From an uncultured Bacteroidales bacterium (GTDB lineage Bacteria > Bacteroidota > Bacteroidia > Bacteroidales > Tenuifilaceae): a DNA stretch of 9,006 nucleotides. A program made the translations under genes and the position numbers. Below, piece after piece: positions 1 through 6,679 of the stretch. The stretch is taken from NCBI GenBank assembly GCA_937915475.1, contig CALGIR010000153.1, forward strand, positions 1 to 9,006. The letters are read 5' to 3'. Each line of letters opens with the position of its first letter. The first letter of the stretch is position 1. The notes below the pieces were generated by a model, which had not been told where the DNA came from, ran no database searches, and saw only the letters and a program-made list of their open reading frames with translations.

Positions 1-29
1 TGGAGTTCAGACGTGTGCTCTTCCGATCT
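1..29. other. Illumina TruSeq read-2 adapter (sequencing artefact)
   Basis: These 29 bases are identical to the 3' part of the Illumina TruSeq read-2 adapter, which ends in GCTCTTCCGATCT. They are untrimmed library sequence at a contig end and not part of the genome. Read in frame from the ATG-less GTG-like region they give the familiar artefact peptide MCSSDL; on the reverse strand the same bases give EIGRAHV. Genomic sequence begins at base 30. Confidence 0.97.
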
Positions 30-30
30 C

Positions 31-1761
31 TACCAATCGAGTGGCGACAGGAGTAGCGACTACGAATGGCACTGTTTCTGGCGCACTTATTATGGCGACT
101 ACCTGCGCATGCTTTTTGAAATGGTGAGGGAAAGGGGCGTTACCGTTCCGTTGTTCCACAATCTCCCGGGATGGATTTATGGCCACGGTTACGATTTCCC
201 CCTTAACATCACAATGTACGAAGATCTTTACGGTGAAAAAAGCGAGATAATTTTTGGGATTGACCATATTCCTGAGTTTGTTTCGTACCGAAACATGCAC
301 GACGATAGGGCAATCAACGATATTACCCGTGCAATGCAGGGTAAAAAACCTCTTTTTGCCGCCGAATTTCAAAGTGGTTCCCGCGAGTATCACGTAGTCC
401 CAAACCCCCGGGAGATGGAGCTATTCTACAAGGCCAGCATTGCAAACGGGCTAACGGGCTGGAACTACTACATGTTTTCGCAGGGTAAAAACCCTCTTCG
501 CAAGGGCTACTCTGGCGATACATTCTACTGGTTTACCCCCCTAACAGCCGATGGTGAGCGTACAAGTGCCTTCCCTTTGGTTAAAAAGATGAGTAAAATC
601 CTAAACACAACCGAGAGTCTTATCCTCAACGCCCAGCGAAAAGCCGAGGTTTGCGTTCTTTTCTATCCCCCCTACTACGCTACCGAGCTGGAAAGACCCG
701 AGGTGGGAGCTAGCAATCTGCAATTTGTGCCAGCAGCCATTCGCCGACCTGCATATTTCGACGGGCTGATTAAAGTGCTTCAGCTGTTAAATATCGATTA
801 CGATATGGCCGATTTAACCCGAACCAACGGAGATAAACTTAATAAATACGAGCAAGTTTGGGTTTTTAGCACAGATGAGATGAATGCGAACGACCAACAA
901 ACGGTTGTTGATTATGTAAAGTTAGGCGGAAATGCTGTTCTGTTTCCAAACCTTCCGTATAGGGAAATGAATCAGAGTCCCTGCAATATCATTAGAAACG
1001 CCCTACAGGCTACTCCCACAGGTCATGAGATAATTGACTCTCCGCTAATAGATATTCTTGATTTTAAGGATGTTAAATGTGCAAATCCGCAGATGGTTTA
1101 TTCCGACGAGTCGCTTGCCGATGCAGAGATAATTGCCCGAACCCTAAAGGGTACAGCCTGTGGCTTCGAGAAAAAATTGGGCAAAGGTGCTGTTTTACAC
1201 ATCGGGACTTGGCTGGGTTTCGACACCGAAGGGCATAAACCGGTTTACGAAGCAATACTGAACAGGCTTGGCGGTAAGCTGAGGCAAACAACAACCAGTA
1301 ACAACAACATTGCCGTAAGGCAAAGATTTACCGACGACAAGAAGGGCATCCTTTTTATTGGCAACTACTTCAATGAAGATCAGCTTGGTAAGATTAGCTA
1401 TACGCATCCTGCAACGGGTGATTTAATCTCTATTCCGTACAGTGGTAATGAAATGCTATGGCCAGCACTTTATGCAATTTTAAGTCCAATTTGTATGGAA
1501 CTTGCAAAGGGAATCAACATTCTTCACTCCACTTCCGATATCCTTGGAGTTGATGTAGTCAATGACCAGATGAAATTAACCATACAAGGTGATCGCGACC
1601 TTAAAGGGGAAATGGTGTTTGAGGGAGCCAACGTTTCCCAAATAAAATCTGCATTAATAGATGGTAACAGCGTTTCGCTTAACCGTATTTCTAACCGACT
1701 TATTGTAAATTACAACCATAAGCACAATCAAGAATTAACGCTAACGCTAAAAATTGGGTAA
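31..1761 (+). CDS. GH35/GH42-like clan GH-A glycosidase or beta-1,2-glucosyltransferase, C-terminal part
   Basis: Partial gene: the 5' end is lost at the contig edge and the apparent first six residues (MCSSDL) come from the adapter, so the true start and the acid/base Glu are not visible. The first ~170 codons are the end of a (beta/alpha)8 barrel. AEFQSG (Glu at 364-366) fits the GH35 nucleophile strand, and NYYMFSQGKNP (463-495) corresponds to the GH35 NYYMF-GGTN segment but with SQGKN replacing the usual residues. A Rossmann/GATase-like domain follows (about 640-1285), as in GH42 trimerisation domains, then a beta-rich C-terminus. Its stop TAA directly abuts the ATG of a GH94 1,2-beta-oligoglucan phosphorylase-like gene, so translation is probably coupled. 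Most GH35 enzymes are beta-galactosidases, but the neighbour argues for beta-1,2-glucoside chemistry. I recall a GH35 beta-1,2-glucosyltransferase from Ignavibacterium album (IALB_1185) found in a similar cluster. The fold is fairly sure; the substrate is inferred. Confidence 0.85.
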   Translation, partial: YQSSGDRSSDYEWHCFWRTYYGDYLRMLFEMVRERGVTVPLFHNLPGWIYGHGYDFPLNITMYEDLYGEKSEIIFGIDHIPEFVSYRNMHDDRAINDITRAMQGKKPLFAAEFQSGSREYHVVPNPREMELFYKASIANGLTGWNYYMFSQGKNPLRKGYSGDTFYWFTPLTADGERTSAFPLVKKMSKILNTTESLILNAQRKAEVCVLFYPPYYATELERPEVGASNLQFVPAAIRRPAYFDGLIKVLQLLNIDYDMADLTRTNGDKLNKYEQVWVFSTDEMNANDQQTVVDYVKLGGNAVLFPNLPYREMNQSPCNIIRNALQATPTGHEIIDSPLIDILDFKDVKCANPQMVYSDESLADAEIIARTLKGTACGFEKKLGKGAVLHIGTWLGFDTEGHKPVYEAILNRLGGKLRQTTTSNNNIAVRQRFTDDKKGILFIGNYFNEDQLGKISYTHPATGDLISIPYSGNEMLWPALYAILSPICMELAKGINILHSTSDILGVDVVNDQMKLTIQGDRDLKGEMVFEGANVSQIKSALIDGNSVSLNRISNRLIVNYNHKHNQELTLTLKIG

Positions 1762-4700
1762 ATGCAAATTCAAAATTCCATAGGCTTATCCATTAATTTT
1801 TTAAACAGTGGATTGATTAGAAGCATTGAGGTTGACCCCATTAGGATTAGCGCCAAAGTTGCTTCGGTATTCTCAAAATTTGGTGCAAATATCTACCTAA
1901 GGAAAAAATCTTCTACAATCGATTTTACAGCGCTTACGGGTCCTCAAAGCAATAGTAAGTTTACCCTTAAAGGTGATAAATATGTTGCAAAGGGAGAATG
2001 GTCCGGACTTCAGTACACCTGTTCATTAAATCTTTCACCAACAAGTTTTAGCTGGCAATGGAGCATTGAGATAACCAATAAATCCGATGAGGAGGTCGAA
2101 CTCGACCTAATTTATGTTCAGGATGTTGGGCTAAAAACCCTGAGTAACGATTTGGTAAACGAATACTACATTAGCCAGTACATTGAAAGGCTTATTCTTA
2201 ATCATAATAGCTACGGCCCGGTTGTTGTTTGCCGCCAGAACTTGAAAGAATCCAATGCGCATCCATGGCTTATTATTGCTTGCCCCAACGGGGCACAAAC
2301 TGCCAGCACCGATGGAATGCAACTATACGGAAAAACATTCCGCGAAACTGGTATTCCCGAAGGATTGCTGGCCAATGAACTAGGCGGAGAGTATGCAGGA
2401 GAATCATCGGTGGTTGCCATTCAAGAAAAACCCTTCAAATTGGGCTCGGGTTGCGAACATCGAAGTAGTTTTGTTGCCAGTTACACACCAAATCATGGCA
2501 AGGCAACCTCAACCGACGATTTAAAAACTCTTCCCAAAATATTTTCCGAATTTGAAGGAAATCAGCCCGAAAGTAATCCAGACCAAAACTGGCTAAGTCC
2601 TGTAAAAAACCTTTTCAATGCATCCAAGTTTTTACCCGTTGATAATTTAAACGATAAGGAGTTAACACAATTCTTTGGTTCAGAGCGACGACACGCAGAG
2701 AAGTCCGGTACCGACCTACTCTCCTTCTTCAGCAACAATAATCATATCGTGTTGCGCAGAAAGGAAGTCTTGGTTGATCGCCCGCACGGCCACATTATGC
2801 AGGCAAACCTAAAGCTTACGCCCAGCGAAAATACAATGTCAACCAATACCTTTGCATACGGTGTTTTCAACTCGCACTTAACTCAGGGCAATACCAATTT
2901 CAACATCTTTCTATCGGTGTGCTCCAGCCAGTTTAACACAGCAACAGAAACGGGCCAACGCATTTTTGTTAATATAAAAGGACAATACTATCTGCTTGGA
3001 GTGCCCTCGGCATTTGAGATGGGATTTAACCTTTGCCGTTGGATATATAAGTCTGGCGACCATATTTTTCAGGTTCGTACATGGACATCCCCAACATCAC
3101 CACAGGTTAATATCGACTTTAAGGTACTTAACGGGGATAATACGGACATACTAATTACCCATCATCTCGATGAGCTAAACGGTTGGAGGATTAAACCTGG
3201 TTCTTCATATAGCGAATTCATTGCTAAGCCAAAGGTTGATAGTATGATTGCGGGTAAATTCCCCAATGCCCAATTCAAAATTGCTATCCAAAGTAACAAG
3301 GCTGATTTTAAACCCTATTACGATATTGAGCAAAGTGGACTCTTTACCCTCGAGATTAAGAAAACCTCCGAATTTTGCATGAGTTTCCTTGGTGAGGTGT
3401 GTACACCTGCTAATCTTACCACAATTAGCAGTTCCGATAATCAGTGGCAATCCGATTGTAATGAGGCACTTTTATTATGGAAGAATCTTAGTTTAAGCCT
3501 CGATTTACAAGGCAAACAAGATGATGTGGCTGCCTTTAGAGAGATTATTCCCTGGTTTGGGCTAAATGCACTTATCCACTACCTAACACCATACGGCCTC
3601 GAGCAGTTTGGTGGCGCAGCCTGGGGCACTCGCGATGTTTCGCAAGGGCCAATAGACCTACTATTGAGTCTTGAAAAGTATGAAGAGGCTAAACAGGTTT
3701 TACGCATAATCTTCTCAAACCAAAATTCCGATGGTGGTTGGCCACAGTGGTGGATGTTCGATAGCTACTCTAGCATTCGAGCAAATGAGGCCCACGGCGA
3801 TATTGCCTATTGGTGCTTACTAGGACTTTGTAGTTATATTAAAACTTCAGGCGATTTTGATATTCTAAACGAGGAACTTCCCTACTTCTCTGAGGAGAAT
3901 AAATCGTCGTCAAAAAAAACTCCTCTTGCTGAGCATGTTGACAGATTGATTAAAATGATAATTGAATCTTTCATCCTCGGAACAGCATTAGTCCCATTTG
4001 GTGGAGGCGATTGGAACGATTCGCTTCAACCCGTTAACGAGGAGTTGGCGCACAAACTTATTTCGAGTTGGACTGTGGAGATGAACTTTCAAGCATTTAT
4101 GCAGGTTCAACATGTTTATGAACTAACCGAAAAAACAGAAAAGGCTAAGGAACTAAAGGATATCTGCAACAGAATAAAATCCGATTTCAATAAGCATCTA
4201 ATTAAAAATGGTGTGGTAGCAGGATACGGCGTAGTAGAAAGTGATAATGAAATAAGCGTGCTTCTGCATCCAAGCGATAAAAAAACCAATATTAGCTACA
4301 GCGTTTTACCCATGAACCGTGGCATTATTAGTGGAATATTCAACAAGGAGCAGGCAGATGCTCATCAAAATTTAGTAGAAAAACATCTGAAGGGACCCGA
4401 TGGGGTTCGGCTTATGAATCGCCCAATTAAGTACAAGGGTGGAGTTCCAGAAATTTTTCAAAGGGCCGAGACTAGCACCTTCTTTGGTCGCGAAATAGGA
4501 TTAATGTATGTGCACGAGCACATTCGGTATGCCGAATCGCTTGCCATTATGGGAAAAGGCGAAGCATTTATTAAAGCTCTGCGACAAGCAATTCCCGTTG
4601 ACTATAACACTATCGTTCCCTGCAGCGATGCTAGGCAATCGAATTGCTACTACAGCAGCTCCGATGTGGTTTTCAAAAGCCGATACGATGCCGATGAACG

Positions 4701-5082
4701 ATACGATGAGGTAAAAAAAGGAAACCTTACCGTTAGGGGTGGTTGGCGGGTTTACTCCAGTGGACCAGGAATTTATATTGGGCTTATAATATCAAGGCTT
4801 ATTGGGTTACGGGTTGAATATGGCAACATCATTATTGACCCCGTTTTACCAAAATCGTTTGATGGCTTCGCAGCTCAAATAAAGTTTCTTGGCAAATATT
4901 TAAATCTTACCTACAATGTAAAGAGAAATGAGCACAGCCCAAACTCAATATTAATTAACGGTAAGGACATTAGGTTCGAATTAGAGGATAACCTGTATAG
5001 GCAAGGTGGTGCAGTTATCTCTAGGGATGTATTTGTAAGCCAGTTAAGCAGGGCTACCAATGAGATAGTAATAAATATTTAA
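1762..5082 (+). CDS. GH94 phosphorylase, probable 1,2-beta-oligoglucan (sophorooligosaccharide) phosphorylase
   Basis: Complete 1106-residue protein without a signal peptide, so cytoplasmic. The N-terminal half is beta-sandwich-like and contains QDVG (120-123), CRQN (157-160) and HPW (167-169), which I associate with the long SOGP branch of GH94. The (alpha/alpha)6 catalytic half has WGTRDVSQ (R624, D625, Q628), GGGDWND with D750 and D753, YSSSD (964-968) and GGWRVYSSGPG (993-1003). The second Asp of GDWND (D753) aligns with the family's general acid. Expected reaction (EC 2.4.1.333): phosphorolysis of beta-1,2-linked oligoglucans to alpha-glucose 1-phosphate and a shortened chain. About 1100 residues matches characterised SOGPs such as Listeria innocua Lin1839 and exceeds cellobiose or chitobiose phosphorylases (~800). 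The ATG follows the upstream stop with no gap and no clear ribosome-binding site. The family is confident; the beta-1,2 specificity rests on length and motifs recalled from memory. Confidence 0.88.
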   Translation: MQIQNSIGLSINFLNSGLIRSIEVDPIRISAKVASVFSKFGANIYLRKKSSTIDFTALTGPQSNSKFTLKGDKYVAKGEWSGLQYTCSLNLSPTSFSWQWSIEITNKSDEEVELDLIYVQDVGLKTLSNDLVNEYYISQYIERLILNHNSYGPVVVCRQNLKESNAHPWLIIACPNGAQTASTDGMQLYGKTFRETGIPEGLLANELGGEYAGESSVVAIQEKPFKLGSGCEHRSSFVASYTPNHGKATSTDDLKTLPKIFSEFEGNQPESNPDQNWLSPVKNLFNASKFLPVDNLNDKELTQFFGSERRHAEKSGTDLLSFFSNNNHIVLRRKEVLVDRPHGHIMQANLKLTPSENTMSTNTFAYGVFNSHLTQGNTNFNIFLSVCSSQFNTATETGQRIFVNIKGQYYLLGVPSAFEMGFNLCRWIYKSGDHIFQVRTWTSPTSPQVNIDFKVLNGDNTDILITHHLDELNGWRIKPGSSYSEFIAKPKVDSMIAGKFPNAQFKIAIQSNKADFKPYYDIEQSGLFTLEIKKTSEFCMSFLGEVCTPANLTTISSSDNQWQSDCNEALLLWKNLSLSLDLQGKQDDVAAFREIIPWFGLNALIHYLTPYGLEQFGGAAWGTRDVSQGPIDLLLSLEKYEEAKQVLRIIFSNQNSDGGWPQWWMFDSYSSIRANEAHGDIAYWCLLGLCSYIKTSGDFDILNEELPYFSEENKSSSKKTPLAEHVDRLIKMIIESFILGTALVPFGGGDWNDSLQPVNEELAHKLISSWTVEMNFQAFMQVQHVYELTEKTEKAKELKDICNRIKSDFNKHLIKNGVVAGYGVVESDNEISVLLHPSDKKTNISYSVLPMNRGIISGIFNKEQADAHQNLVEKHLKGPDGVRLMNRPIKYKGGVPEIFQRAETSTFFGREIGLMYVHEHIRYAESLAIMGKGEAFIKALRQAIPVDYNTIVPCSDARQSNCYYSSSDVVFKSRYDADERYDEVKKGNLTVRGGWRVYSSGPGIYIGLIISRLIGLRVEYGNIIIDPVLPKSFDGFAAQIKFLGKYLNLTYNVKRNEHSPNSILINGKDIRFELEDNLYRQGGAVISRDVFVSQLSRATNEIVINI

Positions 5083-5098
5083 CGAGTGAGGCATGCTT

Positions 5099-5116
5099 AA
5101 ATCAATCTATTGATTT
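5099..5116. repeat. perfect 7-bp inverted repeat between phosphorylase and esterase genes
   Basis: AAATCAA (5099-5105) and TTGATTT (5110-5116) form a perfect stem around a 4-base TCTA loop, inside the 55-bp gap before the SGNH hydrolase. It is AT-rich and lacks a following T tract, so it is not a convincing terminator. It could be an operator or a weak intercistronic RNA hairpin, and chance is also possible. Confidence 0.4.
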
Positions 5117-5137
5117 GTAACCTAAATTTATTTCAGT

Positions 5138-5806
5138 ATGATAAAAAGATTTTACGCTATACTCCTACTTCTCCTTGTAACTATTACAAGTTTTGGTCAA
5201 CCGTTTATCAACGATATTAACCGTTTTAAGGAGATTGACAAGGAAAATCCTCCACACCAAAACGCCATTCTCTTCATTGGCAGTTCCTCCTTTACCATGT
5301 GGCATGATGTTCAGGAGCAATTCCCAGAACACACCATTATCAACAGGGCTTTTGGTGGATCTACCCTTGAAGATCAGATTAGGTATTTTGATGATGTGGT
5401 TCTCCCACACAACCCTAAACAAATAGTGATTTATTGTGGCGAGAATGATTTTGCATCAAACGATACCATTTCCGCTAATCTTGTAATACAACGATTTGTA
5501 AAACTTTACAACTTAATTACCATCAGTTTTCCTGATGTGAAAATTTCGTACGTCTCTATGAAACCAAGCCCATCACGTTGGCACCTTGCAAAAAAGTTCA
5601 CAATAGGCAACAAAGGCATTCAAAAGTTTCTGGAATCAAAACCCAACACCAGCTATATTAGCGTTTGGGATGAAATGCTCCTCGATTCGGGATTACCCAA
5701 CCTATCCTTTTTCCTTGATGATTTGTTACATATGAATGCGAAAGGTTATAAGATTTGGCAAAGGGCGATTCTCCCCCATCTTATAAAGCAGCACAAAAAA
5801 CAATAA
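5138..5806 (+). CDS. secreted SGNH/GDSL-family hydrolase (esterase-like)
   Basis: 222 residues with an N-terminal Sec signal peptide: positive MIKR, a hydrophobic AILLLLLVTI core and probable cleavage at SFG|Q near residue 20. All four SGNH blocks are visible. Block I is FIGSSSF, with S50 as likely nucleophile and Ser replacing the Asp of GDS. Block II is NRAFGGS (G74), block III is GEND (N103), and block V is DDLLH (D195, H198). The FIGSSSF-xMW form of block I is common in Bacteroidota carbohydrate- or lipid-esterase-like SGNH proteins. It would act in the periplasm or outside the cell and hydrolyse an ester such as an acetyl or acyl group. It lies 55 bp after the GH94 gene on the same strand with no strong terminator between, so co-transcription is plausible and a glycan ester is a reasonable substrate guess. 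The sequence does not settle the substrate; a lipase or lysophospholipase role remains possible. Confidence 0.9.
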   Translation: MIKRFYAILLLLLVTITSFGQPFINDINRFKEIDKENPPHQNAILFIGSSSFTMWHDVQEQFPEHTIINRAFGGSTLEDQIRYFDDVVLPHNPKQIVIYCGENDFASNDTISANLVIQRFVKLYNLITISFPDVKISYVSMKPSPSRWHLAKKFTIGNKGIQKFLESKPNTSYISVWDEMLLDSGLPNLSFFLDDLLHMNAKGYKIWQRAILPHLIKQHKKQ

Positions 5807-5831
5807 TTACCTCTGTATAATGGTCTGCAGT

Positions 5832-5850
5832 TAAGGTTTCGAGCACCTTA
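5832..5850. terminator. weak hairpin between convergent genes
   Basis: TAAGGT (5832-5837) and ACCTTA (5845-5850) can pair across a 7-base loop in the 46-bp gap separating the ends of the convergent esterase and isomerase-like genes. The position suits a shared terminator, but the stem is only 6 bp and neither side has a proper T tract, so support is weak. Confidence 0.25.
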
Positions 5851-5852
5851 CT

Positions 5853-6350
5853 TTACTCTGTTACAGGTTTCCGATTGGTTGGCCCCCAAAAAGCACGCAT
5901 GGAAACAATCTTACCATCTTCGTTAAAGCGAAACAAATCAATAATATCTGTCTTCATGGGTGTATCGTTTACATCCATTCGAAGCTGAAAGGGAAATGCA
6001 GCCTCCATCCCAGCCACCCTTACGGGTCCGGTACGAGTTAACGTTAGGTCAATAGTTACAGCACCAGCATAAAACTTTCGCAATGCTGATAAACCAGTTA
6101 TTATATTGCTGCCAACCGGATCCTCAACTGTTGCACTATCGGCATAAAGCGAGAGAATCCCATCTAAATATTTTTCATTAAGACACCGTAGGTAGCTATC
6201 CACAACATTTTCATAATGCTGAGCCTTCTTCATCTCATCGTTGTTAACAGTTTGCCCTACAATAACTCTTCCTTTGGCAAAAGCGGAATAACTAAACGTT
6301 AATCCTGCACACAGGACTAGAATTAGCGATAAAAAATTAAATTTACTCAT
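5853..6350 (-). CDS. secreted ketosteroid isomerase-like protein (SnoaL/NTF2-like fold)
   Basis: 165 residues. The first ~25 form a Sec signal peptide with likely cleavage at AFA|K (A25/K26), and residues ~42-163 cover the whole NTF2-like cone fold. From memory, the core follows the Comamonas testosteroni delta-5-3-ketosteroid isomerase closely: TVEDPVGS (74-81), LFRFNEDGKIVSMRAFWG (139-156) and the spacing between them match. The three catalytic positions are kept: Y53 (Tyr14 in the reference), D77 (Asp38, the base) and D138 (Asp99). This argues for true isomerase chemistry (EC 5.3.3.1 type) over a generic SnoaL protein, although the substrate may not be a steroid. Known KSIs are cytoplasmic, so the signal peptide is unusual. 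No other steroid gene lies nearby; the gene is convergent to the esterase and divergent from the beta-helix gene, so it is probably monocistronic. The upstream ATG (6348-6350) is required to include the signal peptide. Confidence 0.9.
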   Translation of the reverse strand: MSKFNFLSLILVLCAGLTFSYSAFAKGRVIVGQTVNNDEMKKAQHYENVVDSYLRCLNEKYLDGILSLYADSATVEDPVGSNIITGLSALRKFYAGAVTIDLTLTRTGPVRVAGMEAAFPFQLRMDVNDTPMKTDIIDLFRFNEDGKIVSMRAFWGPTNRKPVTE

Positions 6351-6363
6351 ATTTTGTTTTTAT

Positions 6364-6388
6364 AAAAAACTCTCAATACAAATGAGAG
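6364..6388 (-). promoter_or_regulatory. attenuator-like hairpin with U tract in the isomerase leader
   Basis: On the reverse strand CTCTCA (6388-6383) pairs perfectly with TGAGAG (6375-6370) across a 7-base loop and is followed at once by six T (6369-6364), 13 bases before the isomerase-like ATG. Stem plus U tract is the layout of an intrinsic terminator, here placed in a leader where it could act as an attenuator or end transcription arriving from upstream. The stem is short (6 bp, half GC), so its strength is doubtful. Confidence 0.35.
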
Positions 6389-6457
6389 AAATCAAGGAAT
6401 AAACATTTTTCACAGTACAATTGTTTTCTCTGTTTTTCTATTTTCTTCCGAATGTCC

Positions 6458-6541
6458 TTAATCAAAAAGATGGGCTAATTTATTAGAGCCAACTGTTTCG
6501 GATTTGGCTTCCGTGAGTTCGTCAACTGTTGCAAACTCAGA
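6458..6541 (-). pseudogene. possible short coding remnant (27 codons)
   Basis: One reverse-strand frame stays open for 27 codons between two TAA stops (6542-6544 and 6458-6460). It has a protein-like acidic/amphipathic composition (segments EFATVDELTEAK and NKLAHLFD), unlike the surrounding AT-rich spacer. It has no ATG, and neither other frame extends it upstream. It may be the C-terminal scar of a lost gene preceding the isomerase gene, but a frame this short can arise by chance. I do not recognise the family. Confidence 0.22.
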
Positions 6542-6559
6542 TTAGATAATTTATATTTG
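6529..6559 (+). promoter_or_regulatory. Bacteroidota-type promoter for the beta-helix gene
   Basis: TTG (6529-6531) and TATATTTG (6552-6559) are separated by 20 bases, matching the Bacteroidota primary sigma consensus (-33 TTG and -7 TAnnTTTG). Transcription would start around 6565, giving a leader of roughly 115 bases before the ATG at 6680. The exact 8-base match and good spacing are the support; no start site has been mapped. Confidence 0.6.
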
Positions 6560-6679
6560 TTTACCTAAAACAAAAGTCTTTTTAATAGGGAATTTTAATT
6601 GACTTGCATACAATATTTTCCTGTTTTTAAAAGAAGTCGTCTTACAATTACTATTTAATTTCACTTAAATATATATGCT

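Larger units (their letters stand above)
6351..6679. other. 329-bp divergent intergenic region
   Basis: This AT-rich region separates the 5' ends of the isomerase-like gene (reverse) and the beta-helix gene (forward). It holds a hairpin plus T tract in the reverse-strand leader (6364-6388), a possible short reverse-strand coding remnant (6458-6541) and a Bacteroidota-type promoter facing right (6529-6559). I found no exact TAnnTTTG box for the reverse-strand gene, and no tRNA or recognisable riboswitch. Confidence 0.7.

Noticed and set aside
7..393. Reverse-strand open frame of 128 codons ending EIGRAHV
   Set aside because: It is antisense to the GH35-like gene and its last residues are read from the adapter, so it is an artefact.
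31..1761. Straightforward beta-galactosidase annotation
   Set aside because: The fold fits GH35/GH42, but the active-site flanks deviate and the coupled GH94 gene points to beta-1,2-glucosides, so naming galactose as substrate is not justified.
5853..6350. Lipoprotein signal for the isomerase-like protein (Cys14)
   Set aside because: Cys14 lies within the hydrophobic core and the preceding LVL does not fit a lipobox. The AFA|K site suits signal peptidase I.
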